21,665 nt of DNA. Source: an uncultured Eubacterium sp. (GTDB taxonomy: Bacteria > Bacillota_A > Clostridia > Lachnospirales > Lachnospiraceae). Under the pieces are notes generated by a model that searched no databases, was not told the DNA's origin, and saw only the letters and a program-made list of their open reading frames with translations. The stretch is taken from assembly GCA_948759685.1 (NCBI GenBank), contig CAQBGY010000025.1, forward strand, positions 1 through 21,665, given 5' to 3'. Shown here piece by piece: positions 7,527 through 15,120 of this stretch (positions are counted from its first letter, which is position 1; every line of letters begins with the position of its first letter). A program made the position numbers and the translations under genes.

Positions 7527-9488
7527 TTATTCGTTATCTATATCCTGTACTTCTGTTGCAGTAGTTTTTTTCCTTCTGCAGACAAAGAATATTGTTGATA
7601 CTAATATAGCAAAAACAACAAGTCCTATCCAGTTTCCTATTGATGTAAGGCTTCCTGCAAAATTCCCGTCTCCTCCATAAACTCCGGAAAGGTTTATCTT
7701 CCAGTTAAACACCGCAACAAGTGCCAGCAGTATACCTACAATACCTTCTCCTGCAATCATACCTGCTGAATACAATGTGCCCATCTCTGTACAATGTTTC
7801 TTTTCCTTCTCATTGCGATATTTTTTACGTTCTATCAGCCATTTTACGGAACCACCTATCATAATCGGAGCACTTAAATAAATTGGGAGATATAAACCAA
7901 TCGCAAAAGCAAGAACCGGAACTTTTAATATTTCAGCTACTATTGCAATAAACACTCCAATGAAAATTAATGTCCATGGCATACTATCACCAACGACTCC
8001 CTCTACAACCATTTTCATAAGGGATGCCTGCGGTGCCGGTATCTGTTCTGAACCAAACTGCCATGCACTGTTTAACAGATACATAACTCCTCCGATTGCA
8101 AAAGCTGATGCAACCGCACCAATCAACTCTCCTATCTGCTGTTTCATAGGGGTAGCACCTACAATATAACCGGTCTTAAGATCCTGAGATGTATCTCCTG
8201 CCATAGCTGCAATAATACAAATGATTGTACCAATTACAATTGCCGCAGTCATAATTTCAGCTTCTGAGCCGCCTGCCAGTTTTAAAACAATTGTAGTAAT
8301 AATTAATGTTGCTATCGCCATTCCTGATACCGGATTATTACTGCTTCCTACAATACCTACCATACGGGAGGATACTGTAGCAAAGAAGAATCCGAATACA
8401 ATAATGATAATTGCGCCACTGATGCTGACAGGAATACCAGGAATCAACCACATTGCAATTGCCAACACTGCAATGCCTCCCAGCACTATCGGAAGAGGTA
8501 AATCACGAGACGTCCTATTATCTTCTCCTTTATGTCCAAATCCTTTAATTGCATTTTTAAAAGTTCTAATCATTGTAGGAAATGTCTTAATCAAACTAAT
8601 GATACCACCTGCTGCAACAGCACCGGCACCAATATATCGAATATAATTTCCCCAAATCTGCCCTGGTTCCAGCTGATTAAAAGCTAACGCTTTTCCTGCT
8701 GCATCAGTTACCACTGACAAACTGTCTCCTCCAAAAAATGCGATGGCCGGCATCAATACTAAATATGACAACACACCACCGGAAAACATATAACTGGCAA
8801 TCTTCGGACCACAGATATATCCTACACCCGCCAATGCCGGTAATACATCCATACCTACACTGGATGTAAACATTTTACTTTTTGAAGAAAATACAACTTC
8901 ACTAGGAAATAAGCAGAGTCCATCAGCAATAAATTTATATATTGCTGCAATTCCTAAACCGGAAAATACAACCTTTGACTTACTTCCACCTTCTTCGCCT
9001 GCTAAAAGCACTTCTGCACAGGCTGTTCCTTCCGGATATGGCAGAACTCCGTGTTCCTCAACAATCAATGCCGTACGAAGAGGTACCATAAAGAGAACAC
9101 CTAATATTCCACCACATAATGCTACTAAAGCAATAACAATAAATGATGGCTTTGAAAATACATCCGGTTTCTCAACTGCCCACATAAACAATGCCGGCAG
9201 TGTAAAAATAGCTCCCGCTGCCAAAGACTCGCCTGCTGATCCAATTGTCTGTACCATATTATTTTCTAAGATAGAATCTTTTCTCAAAATAACACGGATA
9301 ACTCCCATGGATATAACAGCAGCCGGAATCGAAGCTGAAACTGTCATGCCAACTCTTAACCCAAGATAAGCATTGGCGGCACCAAATATGACTGCAAGTA
9401 TAATACCGATGATAACAGAAGTAATTGTAAACTCCGGTAATACTTTACCCGCAGGAATAAATGGTTTAAATTGTTTTTTGTTATCCAT
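7527..9488 (-). CDS. OPT-family oligopeptide transporter
   Basis: The 653-residue protein is almost entirely hydrophobic, with about 14-16 membrane segments and short charged loops. It begins with FIPAGKVLPEFTI followed by NAYLGLRVGMTVSASIPAAV, the typical first helices of bacterial OPT transporters. LPYPEGTACAEVLLAGEEGG (about residues 150-170) is another family hallmark. OPT proteins import small peptides, or in some cases metal chelates, by secondary (proton-coupled) transport. The exact substrate cannot be read from the sequence. The start is supported by AGGAGAG 5 bases upstream. It has its own promoter and terminator and so is a single-gene unit, but the next gene cluster encodes the dipeptidase PepD, consistent with peptide uptake and use. 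Confidence 0.93.
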   Translation of the reverse strand: MDNKKQFKPFIPAGKVLPEFTITSVIIGIILAVIFGAANAYLGLRVGMTVSASIPAAVISMGVIRVILRKDSILENNMVQTIGSAGESLAAGAIFTLPALFMWAVEKPDVFSKPSFIVIALVALCGGILGVLFMVPLRTALIVEEHGVLPYPEGTACAEVLLAGEEGGSKSKVVFSGLGIAAIYKFIADGLCLFPSEVVFSSKSKMFTSSVGMDVLPALAGVGYICGPKIASYMFSGGVLSYLVLMPAIAFFGGDSLSVVTDAAGKALAFNQLEPGQIWGNYIRYIGAGAVAAGGIISLIKTFPTMIRTFKNAIKGFGHKGEDNRTSRDLPLPIVLGGIAVLAIAMWLIPGIPVSISGAIIIIVFGFFFATVSSRMVGIVGSSNNPVSGMAIATLIITTIVLKLAGGSEAEIMTAAIVIGTIICIIAAMAGDTSQDLKTGYIVGATPMKQQIGELIGAVASAFAIGGVMYLLNSAWQFGSEQIPAPQASLMKMVVEGVVGDSMPWTLIFIGVFIAIVAEILKVPVLAFAIGLYLPIYLSAPIMIGGSVKWLIERKKYRNEKEKKHCTEMGTLYSAGMIAGEGIVGILLALVAVFNWKINLSGVYGGDGNFAGSLTSIGNWIGLVVFAILVSTIFFVCRRKKTTATEVQDIDNE

Positions 9489-9568
9489 TTTTTCTCTCCT
9501 GTTCTAATATATTCACAATGAACGAACCGTCCCATTATGTCCTAATTCATTTTAAAAGTTACGTAATA

Positions 9569-9597
9569 ATTATACACAAAAACTTAAATTTTTTAAA
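9569..9597 (-). promoter_or_regulatory. promoter of the OPT transporter gene
   Basis: The minus strand carries TTTAAA (9597-9592), a 17-bp spacer and TATAAT (9574-9569), about 80 bp before the start codon. The -10 box is perfect and the -35 box is partial. The remainder of the 148-bp gap between this gene and the upstream one holds nothing else that I can identify; no terminator is evident after the nucleotidyltransferase gene. Confidence 0.55.
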
Positions 9598-9636
9598 TGG
9601 AAAATTGTGTTTTTATTTCTATTGTATGGTTACACT

Positions 9637-10761
9637 TTACTTTTTTAATGATTTCAACTCTCTCGTCACTCTGCCTCTTCGGAATAGCACTGCTTTAAAC
9701 AGTCTATGTACCCAAAGAAACGGAAGCAGCCACCTATGTTTTTTTAATATCGGGTAACTGAATTCCATCCTTTCCCGCTCCATAAACATCCGTCTGAAAA
9801 AGAATCCGGTCTTCGTCTGAATCCCTTCTTCTCTTCTATATCTTTCCATTACCCACTTCTGATACTGCTCAAATGTGCCAAATGCTCCACTATGGATAAT
9901 AAACTCTGCAGGGGCTTTCCACTCCTCTTTCATAATTCCATCACTAAACCATGCCTGAGCCAGACCTTTACTCATACCTTCAAATTCTATATAATTCATT
10001 TTTGACAACATTTCATTAATATAATTCCAATCCAGCTTGTCCCCCAAGCACTGCATCAGATAATATTGATCTATTATAGAACGTATTCCACATCCATCCA
10101 TAGAGTAATGCTTTTCGAAATGCAAAAGATGATATAAATAGAAATCTTCCGGACTCATTTCCATAATATGTTCATTTTTTGAATTTCTTTTCAGTCTATT
10201 CCATATGTCATCCGTATGCCAGTGGTTTTCTTCTGTAGGCGGAAGCAGTCTTCTATGAACTTCTACCTCCAAATAAGGTTTTTTAGAATAAACATCATGG
10301 CTGTCTTCTGAACCTATATCATCAGCATCATATCCCATTTCAATCAAAACTTTTCCTATTTCATCAATATCCTCTTCCTCAGCCAGATAATCCAAATCAC
10401 CCATCTGTCTGTAATTGGAATCCGGATATAATGATTTTAATACATATCCCTTCAATGGAAGTATATCAATTCCTCTGGCTGTAATTTTACTGATAATTGT
10501 TTCAGCCTCTGCCTGCTGTATTGCATCTACGAGCTGATTTTTCTCATGCAGATGATACATCTTGTCCAATATCTCTTTATTCGGCTTTTTTTTCAACTTT
10601 TCCACAGCACAAAAAACCATCTCATCCACCTTATGATAAGCGGCGAGATTTAAAACATCCCGCCACTCTACATCATCCGGCTTCTCAGCTGGTATTTGAT
10701 TCTGTATTGTTGATTTCAGTAATTGAATAAAATATTTACTTACATTTTGCTTTATTTCCAT
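9637..10761 (-). CDS. NTP_transf_5-type nucleotidyltransferase-fold protein
   Basis: Translated from the ATG at 10761 this gives 374 residues. That start has AAAGAGG 5 bases upstream and lies 10 bases after the stop of the previous gene. The open frame extends upstream to 10860 but overlaps that gene and has no ribosome binding site. The nucleotidyltransferase core is at residues 100-172: ILPLKGYVLKSLYP, then RQMGDLDYL with the metal-binding Asp pair at 122/124, and YLEVEVHRRL, which supplies the third acidic residue. The N-terminal helical region and the C-terminal helical half fit the family called uncharacterised nucleotidyltransferase (Pfam NTP_transf_5). Relatives occur in lasso-peptide and polysaccharide clusters beside PqqD proteins and HPr-kinase-like proteins. 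The substrate here is unknown. The C terminus is rich in Arg/Lys. Confidence 0.8.
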   Translation of the reverse strand: MEIKQNVSKYFIQLLKSTIQNQIPAEKPDDVEWRDVLNLAAYHKVDEMVFCAVEKLKKKPNKEILDKMYHLHEKNQLVDAIQQAEAETIISKITARGIDILPLKGYVLKSLYPDSNYRQMGDLDYLAEEEDIDEIGKVLIEMGYDADDIGSEDSHDVYSKKPYLEVEVHRRLLPPTEENHWHTDDIWNRLKRNSKNEHIMEMSPEDFYLYHLLHFEKHYSMDGCGIRSIIDQYYLMQCLGDKLDWNYINEMLSKMNYIEFEGMSKGLAQAWFSDGIMKEEWKAPAEFIIHSGAFGTFEQYQKWVMERYRREEGIQTKTGFFFRRMFMERERMEFSYPILKKHRWLLPFLWVHRLFKAVLFRRGRVTRELKSLKK

Positions 10762-10771
10762 AAATGCCTCT

Positions 10772-11479
10772 TTACTCTTCAAATCCGTCATCCGCCGCAT
10801 CTCCCTGTGGTTCTGTTGGAGGTTCGGTTGGTGCTTCTGTAGGCGGTTCTGTCGGAGCATCTGTTGGTGCTTCTGTCGGTTTTGTAGTTACCGGTTTCTT
10901 TTTCTTCGTGGTTGGTGGTTCTGTTTCAGGAGCTTTTGTCTCTGCAGCCGTAGTCTGAGGAGCCACTGTAACCGGTTCATCTGTTACATCTTCTTCATCG
11001 TCATCATCATCCATTGTTGTGGTTTCTTCAATTGTCGTAGTTTCCTCAGTTGTAGTTTCCTCTTCATTAGGACTTCCAAAGGTCATTGATAGTACAACAG
11101 CTGCAATCACAATAATGATAATAATACCTGCTGAAACTGCAATCGCAATAATATTCATTTTTTTATTTTGATTGGTTATAGCTGCCTTTCCTGCAACAAA
11201 ATCATCTTCATCCTCGTCATAGAACTCATCTTCCTCTGCCATCTCTTCTTCATCTTCAAATTCGAATTCTTCTGAACTCATATCTTCAGGAAAATCAAAT
11301 GATTCTTCTTCCACAAATTCAATTTCTTCAGGAATCTCAACTAATTTCTCTTCACTGTCTATGTCTCCGATAATTTTCGTTTCTCCCAAATCTTCCTTTA
11401 TCTGCTCTACTGCCTCTCCACAATAAGGACATATCTTCTCTTCCGGCTGAATGTACTTTCCACATTTTTTACAAAACAT
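10772..11479 (-). CDS. zinc-ribbon single-pass membrane protein with acidic and TPE-repeat regions
   Basis: The 235-residue protein has four parts. Residues 1-21 form a zinc ribbon (Cys3, Cys6, Cys17, Cys20). Residues 27-95 are extremely acidic. Residues 109-131 are a single transmembrane helix. Residues 135-235 are a low-complexity tail with three EETTT units, a poly-Asp run and a Pro/Thr/Glu repeat. By the positive residues just before the helix (NQNKK), the zinc ribbon should be cytoplasmic and the Thr/Pro tail outside, where it could be glycosylated or span the wall. No enzymatic role is apparent. GGAGG lies 6 bases upstream of the ATG. A strong promoter precedes a leader of about 80 nt, and the nucleotidyltransferase gene follows after 10 bp, so the two form an operon. 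Confidence 0.82.
   Translation of the reverse strand: MFCKKCGKYIQPEEKICPYCGEAVEQIKEDLGETKIIGDIDSEEKLVEIPEEIEFVEEESFDFPEDMSSEEFEFEDEEEMAEEDEFYDEDEDDFVAGKAAITNQNKKMNIIAIAVSAGIIIIIVIAAVVLSMTFGSPNEEETTTEETTTIEETTTMDDDDDEEDVTDEPVTVAPQTTAAETKAPETEPPTTKKKKPVTTKPTEAPTDAPTEPPTEAPTEPPTEPQGDAADDGFEE
10808..10879 (-). repeat. Pro-Thr-Glu coding repeat
   Basis: Residues 201-224 of the zinc-ribbon membrane protein are six tandem four-residue units of the form (A/P)PT(E/D) with Ala or Pro alternating, encoded by degenerate 12-bp repeats. This is a low-complexity extracytoplasmic linker-like tail and a likely site of length variation between strains. Confidence 0.7.
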
Positions 11480-11568
11480 TTTGCATCCTCCTTATTCTTC
11501 TCTATGTTATATGCATAACCTGTATATAAATATAACGTTAATTACTTTTATTTTATCTCACACTCCAC

Positions 11569-11598
11569 ATTATAATTCAATGTTTATCATCTTGGCAA
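11569..11598 (-). promoter_or_regulatory. promoter of the zinc-ribbon / nucleotidyltransferase operon
   Basis: TTGCCA (11598-11593), an 18-bp spacer and a perfect TATAAT (11574-11569) lie on the minus strand. The predicted leader is about 80 nt and AT-rich, and I see no strong structure in it. Confidence 0.7.
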
Positions 11599-11637
11599 GC
11601 ACAATTCGACAACTAACAAACAAAGCATATTAAGAAA

Positions 11638-11681
11638 AAAACAGCCTTAGAAATTTGTTCTTTAAATTTCGCGGCTGTTTT
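11638..11681 (-). terminator. intrinsic terminator of the CarD gene
   Basis: AAAACAGCC pairs with GGCTGTTTT, and within it GAAATTT pairs with AAATTTC, giving a long two-part hairpin. On the minus strand it is followed by a run of 7 Ts, so it ends the CarD transcript, whose stop codon is 63 bp upstream. A short T-run on the other side is too weak to judge as bidirectional. Confidence 0.85.
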
Positions 11682-11744
11682 ACTCTTAGTATATAGTACA
11701 ACTAATACAACAAAACTTTTTTAAAATCTTCTCGTATTCATTGT

Positions 11745-12248
11745 CTAAGCATTCTTTATATACTCTGTAATATATTTTTCTACTTCCGATGGCTCTATCC
11801 CTAACGCAATCGAAAATTCATCGTGCAGATTTTGTTGTGCTTCTTTTAAATATCTGTCATCTACATAAGTTATTCGTTTTCCCTGTGCGATTCTCTCTTC
11901 ATTTCTGGCATATAATGTTTTAATAATACAAATTAACTGCTGACAGTCACAGGCACTGATTGCCTCTTTGTACTTTTCTTCACGTTGTCTGTCATTGTCA
12001 ATCCACATCGGTTCAATATCTTTTATTCCTGATACAATATCCTTTGCTTCTTTCTCAGAGACAACTGCCCGCATAACAACTCTGTTGCTGTCAACCGGAT
12101 AAAAAATCTTACTTTCCTCCGATTTCATTGGAACTAATGTATAATATAGTTGATTTTTATCTGCTCCGGATATATCAATATGGGTAATATCTACCACTTT
12201 ACAAACACCATTTCTTCCATGAACAATATAGTCTCCAATTTTAAACAA
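11745..12248 (-). CDS. CarD-type RNA polymerase-binding regulator
   Basis: This 167-residue protein starts with the CarD/CdnL/TRCF RNA-polymerase-interaction fold: FKIGDYIVHGRNGVCKVVDI (residues 2-21), then KIFYPVDSNRVVMRAVVS around 67-84. The C-terminal half is helical with a conserved-looking region (IICIIKTLYARNEERI, DRYLKEAQQNL, FSIALGIEPSEVEKYI), the part that contacts promoter DNA in characterised members. CarD proteins bind the RNA polymerase beta subunit and modulate open-complex stability, often at rRNA promoters. The start codon is TTG, chosen because AGAGGTG lies 7 bases upstream and the domain begins immediately. The gene appears monocistronic, ending in a strong terminator. No unambiguous promoter can be picked in the AT-rich 174-bp upstream gap. 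Confidence 0.92.
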   Translation of the reverse strand: MFKIGDYIVHGRNGVCKVVDITHIDISGADKNQLYYTLVPMKSEESKIFYPVDSNRVVMRAVVSEKEAKDIVSGIKDIEPMWIDNDRQREEKYKEAISACDCQQLICIIKTLYARNEERIAQGKRITYVDDRYLKEAQQNLHDEFSIALGIEPSEVEKYITEYIKNA

Positions 12249-12338
12249 TTTATAACACCTCTATTTCTATATATTATGTAAATATTTTCTTTCCCTATAT
12301 AATTTTACTACTTTTATGAAATAAATGTTATAGGCAAA

Positions 12339-12361
12339 ATATACAAGATTTTCCTGTATAT
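12339..12361 (-). terminator. weak hairpin, possible terminator of the metA-degV operon
   Basis: ATATACA pairs with TGTATAT around a 9-nt loop and is followed on the minus strand by TTTT. It lies 62 bp after the stop of the small membrane protein gene. The stem is AT-only apart from one G-C pair, so termination would be inefficient. The rest of the 12249-12422 gap shows nothing else that I can support. Confidence 0.3.
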
Positions 12362-12422
12362 GATTATCTCAACTGTAAAATTTTAAACGTTGTTCACTTT
12401 TATTCAATCCTATTATGGCTAA

Positions 12423-12617
12423 TTATCTCAGCATATCCTTTGCCGTAAAAAATATAATTGCAATTGCGACTGCGAACGCTACTACAAACACAACTAAAAA
12501 ACTTCTTTCCGTTGCCGCCTTTAATAGCATTGCAATAAATACAAGACACATTACAATCAACATCGTGGCAAAGCTGATTATTATATGGTTATACTTTTTA
12601 TTCTTGTTTGTCGTCAA
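12423..12617 (-). CDS. small two-helix membrane protein, translationally coupled to degV
   Basis: The 64-residue product has a basic N terminus (TTNKNKKYNH) and two hydrophobic helices, about residues 11-32 and 38-58, ending in a charged tail. I do not recognise a family. It is very likely real: it begins at a TTG that overlaps the degV stop codon in a TTGA 4-bp overlap, and GGAGG lies 7 bases upstream, inside the degV coding sequence. It is the last gene of metA-degV-this gene. Function is unknown; a membrane-association role beside the fatty-acid-binding DegV protein is only a possibility. Confidence 0.7.
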   Translation of the reverse strand: MTTNKNKKYNHIIISFATMLIVMCLVFIAMLLKAATERSFLVVFVVAFAVAIAIIFFTAKDMLR

Positions 12618-13606
12618 TCTGATACCTCCTCATTCTCCCCGTCCTTTTCTTTTTCAACAAGATGTCTGATATATGCCGCCTCTGCAGCTTTTTCTTCCTC
12701 TTCCATTACACCATTATTGTTAAAATCGAACTGTTTATCATAAGGACCAAAAGAATCTCCTCCGGTAATAAACAAAACACCTAATGTTCCAGGTCCACAA
12801 TGACTGGAAATCACACTGCCTGCTCTTGTCTCTATAATCGAATGAAAATGTCCAAGTCCTTCTAAATATTCTTTTACACTTTCTACGATTTCTCTATCAC
12901 ATCCGGAATGTGTTATAAACACTCTGTCCTTTTTTGCATGCATTAACTCTTTTTCCAAATCTTTTACATACTGAAGAATGACTTTTTTCAAATTGCCGCG
13001 ATATTTTTTGTCTGCTTCCATTCTGCCGCTGTTTACGACAATGCGTGGTTTTAGTTTGAGAAGGCTTCCCACTAATGCTGCGGTAGATGAACATCTGCCT
13101 CCTCTATGTAAATATGTTAAAGTATCTACCACAAAACTTGCCCTTACATATGGCTTTAAAGCTTCAATAGAGCTAACAATTTCTTTTGCAGACATTTGTT
13201 TTCGAACCATAATCGCCGCTTCGATTACCAAATGTCCAATACCTGTAGATAAGTTTGCCGAGTCAATCACATAAACATGCTCTTCATAATCAATCTCCGC
13301 TGCTGCCAGCCTCATAACATTTGCAGTTGTAGACATATCCTCTGAAATTGCAAACATAATGACATCATCACCCTGGTCCGCATATGGTTTGATTGCCTTT
13401 ACCACATCCTCTATAGATGGTGCTGACGTTTTTGGTGTAGCGTTATTCTTATCTGACCATTCATATATATCTTCTGATTTTATCTCAAGTTTATCTTTAT
13501 ATTCATTTTCTCCTAAATGTATGTATAATGGCAGCACATCAATATCATATCTTTTTAAAATGTCATCTGATAAATCACTCGTACTGTCTGCAATAATCTT
13601 AATCAT
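12614..13606 (-). CDS. DegV family fatty-acid-binding protein with EF-hand-like C-terminal tail
   Basis: DegV proteins bind a single fatty acid between two alpha/beta domains; in several Firmicutes relatives (FakB) they present it to a fatty acid kinase. Seen here: IIADSTSDLSDDIL at the N terminus, KTSAPS at 59-64 (the Ser/Thr loop of the fatty acid site), IDSANLSTGIG at 114-124, LHRGGR at 166-171 and SSHCGPGTLGVLFI at 267-280. The usual protein ends near residue 283. This one continues to 330 with a segment that fits a 12-residue EF-hand loop (Asp294 to Glu305), followed by a charged helix. GGAGG lies 6 bases before the ATG. The gene follows metA by 27 bp. Confidence 0.92.
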   Translation of the reverse strand: MIKIIADSTSDLSDDILKRYDIDVLPLYIHLGENEYKDKLEIKSEDIYEWSDKNNATPKTSAPSIEDVVKAIKPYADQGDDVIMFAISEDMSTTANVMRLAAAEIDYEEHVYVIDSANLSTGIGHLVIEAAIMVRKQMSAKEIVSSIEALKPYVRASFVVDTLTYLHRGGRCSSTAALVGSLLKLKPRIVVNSGRMEADKKYRGNLKKVILQYVKDLEKELMHAKKDRVFITHSGCDREIVESVKEYLEGLGHFHSIIETRAGSVISSHCGPGTLGVLFITGGDSFGPYDKQFDFNNNGVMEEEEKAAEAAYIRHLVEKEKDGENEEVSD

Positions 13607-13633
13607 CTTTCGCCTCCAAAACTGTTATTACCC

Positions 13634-14560
13634 TCAGCTCTCGTTTTCTACCTCATTGATATCATACGGGGTTGTCTGATAAACATAATAGTTTATCCAG
13701 TTAGTCCAAAGGAGCTGCCCTGCTGCTCTCCAATTAACAACCGGTTGTTTTGAAGGGTCATCTCCCGGAAAATAATTCACAGGAACCTGCGGATTCATTC
13801 CTTTTTCCGCATCCCTTTCATATTCTAACTTCAATGTATCTGCATCATATTCTGAATGACAGAAAACAAATAACTGTCTGCTATCCTCTGATTTTACAAT
13901 CGCTACACCTGCTTCCTCGGACTCTGCCATGAGTTCCAGCTTTGGACACTCTAATATCTGTTCTTTTGTAATCTCTGTTGCTCTGGAATGTGGAGCATAA
14001 AAGATATCATCAAATCCCCGGAATAAAGGAGACTTTCTATTTAAAATTCTGTGACTGTATATTCCTGATAATTTAGGTATGCGGTCTCTCTTTCTGATAC
14101 CATAATGATAATACAGCCCTGCATATGCTCCCCAGCACAAATGGAACGTACAGTGCACATGCTTCTTTGACCATTCCATAATCATACATACTTCGTCCCA
14201 ATAATTCACATCCTCATAATCAACAAAATCAAGAGGTGCCCCGGTAATAATCAACCCGTCGAAATAATGGTCCTTAATCTCTTCAAAAGTTTTATAAAAC
14301 TCTTCCATATGGCTGACATCCGTATGTTGGGATTTATATGTAGCTGTCTGCAGAAACTCAACCTCAATCTGTAGTGGTGTATTGGATAACTTTCTGAGAA
14401 TCTGGGTCTCTGTGACAATTTTCGTAGGCATCAGATTCAATACCAGAACTCTCAGCGGACGGATATCCTGAGTCATCGCACGGTTCTCCGTCATAACAAA
14501 TATATTTTCATTTTCTAAAATATCTCTTGCTGGTAAATTCTGTTTTACTTTAATCGGCAT
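13634..14560 (-). CDS. metA: homoserine O-acyltransferase (MetA/HTS family)
   Basis: MetA acylates homoserine in the first dedicated step of methionine synthesis. The 308-residue protein aligns with the E. coli numbering without gaps at the key sites: catalytic Cys142 (HLCWGAYAG), His235 and Glu237 (FCHSEYD). MPIKVKQNLPA at the N terminus and GLIITGAPLDFVDYEDVNYW at 102-121 are family hallmarks. Position 111, where Gly is associated with succinyl-CoA and Glu with acetyl-CoA, is Asp here, so the acyl donor is uncertain; acetyl-CoA seems more likely by charge. GAGG lies 8 bases before the ATG. A good promoter overlaps the end of the upstream cinA gene. I see no S-box or T-box leader in the 59-bp gap. 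Confidence 0.95.
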   Translation of the reverse strand: MPIKVKQNLPARDILENENIFVMTENRAMTQDIRPLRVLVLNLMPTKIVTETQILRKLSNTPLQIEVEFLQTATYKSQHTDVSHMEEFYKTFEEIKDHYFDGLIITGAPLDFVDYEDVNYWDEVCMIMEWSKKHVHCTFHLCWGAYAGLYYHYGIRKRDRIPKLSGIYSHRILNRKSPLFRGFDDIFYAPHSRATEITKEQILECPKLELMAESEEAGVAIVKSEDSRQLFVFCHSEYDADTLKLEYERDAEKGMNPQVPVNYFPGDDPSKQPVVNWRAAGQLLWTNWINYYVYQTTPYDINEVENES

Positions 14561-14599
14561 ATTAATGTCCTCATCTTCTTTAATTAATTCGTAAATTTC

Positions 14600-14628
14600 A
14601 TTTTATCATAATCAGTATATTAGTTCAA
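14600..14628 (-). promoter_or_regulatory. promoter of the metA-degV operon
   Basis: TTGAAC (14628-14623), a 17-bp spacer and TAAAAT with an upstream TG (TGATAAAAT, extended -10; hexamer 14605-14600) lie on the minus strand. The -35 hexamer is made of the last two sense codons of the cinA gene. Transcription would begin about 33-35 bp before the metA start, too close for a riboswitch leader. Confidence 0.65.
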
Positions 14629-15090
14629 TTTATTTATAAGAGTATCTAACACATGACCAACGCTTCTGTCCCTGACTATATTGCGTCCTAAGTCACCAAA
14701 ATGTACCGTTTCTGTCAATGTCCTGCCCTGTATACAATATCCAAAGCATACTGTTCCCACCGGTTTTTCATCAGTTCCACCGCCCGGTCCGGCAATTCCT
14801 GTAATTCCAACACCTATATCCGCATTGTTTGCTTTTGCGATACCTTCTGCCATCTCTTTCGCTGTCTGCTCGCTGACTGCACCGAAATTTTCAAGAGTAT
14901 CACTCTGTACATTAAGATACTTCATCTTTGCCTCATTGGAGTAAGTAACAAAGCTGGCGTTAAGCACCTTTGACGCATCTGCCACATCAACAACTGCTGC
15001 TGCCATCTTTCCCCCTGTGCAGCTTTCGGCAAAAGAAATGGTGAAGCCCTTTTCTATTAAAATCTCTACTAATCTTTCCTGTCTGCTCAT
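14620..15090 (-). CDS. CinA C-terminal-type nicotinamide-nucleotide amidohydrolase (PncC)
   Basis: This is a stand-alone CinA C-terminal domain, 156 residues. The signature AESCTGGKMAAAV (residues 21-33) and VGITGIAGPGGGTDEKPVGTV (about 93-113) are intact. Characterised members (PncC) deamidate nicotinamide mononucleotide to nicotinate mononucleotide, salvaging the by-product of NAD-dependent DNA ligase. The N-terminal COG1058 domain of full-length CinA is absent, as in E. coli PncC. The role would complement the de novo NAD operon about 10 kb away in this window, but the two are not cotranscribed. GGAG lies 10 bases before the ATG. A clean TATAAT lies upstream. The metA gene follows in the same direction after 59 bp. 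Confidence 0.9.
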   Translation of the reverse strand: MSRQERLVEILIEKGFTISFAESCTGGKMAAAVVDVADASKVLNASFVTYSNEAKMKYLNVQSDTLENFGAVSEQTAKEMAEGIAKANNADIGVGITGIAGPGGGTDEKPVGTVCFGYCIQGRTLTETVHFGDLGRNIVRDRSVGHVLDTLINKLN

Positions 15091-15120
15091 AATAACATCG
15101 CTCCCATATACTTATTTTTT

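Noticed and set aside
8221..8646. Plus-strand ORF of 141 codons, rich in Ile/Ala/Pro
   Set aside because: It is antisense to the OPT transporter, and its composition is what hydrophobic transporter codons give when read backwards.
10762..10860. Upstream extension of the nucleotidyltransferase frame into the zinc-ribbon gene
   Set aside because: It overlaps the Thr/Pro repeat coding region out of frame and gives Gln/Arg/His-rich residues. The ATG at 10761 has AAAGAGG upstream.
10764..10958. Plus-strand ORF with a Gly-Ser-Val repeat, resembling a low-complexity surface protein
   Set aside because: It is the antisense shadow of the Pro-Thr-Glu repeat in the minus-strand zinc-ribbon gene and has no ribosome binding site.
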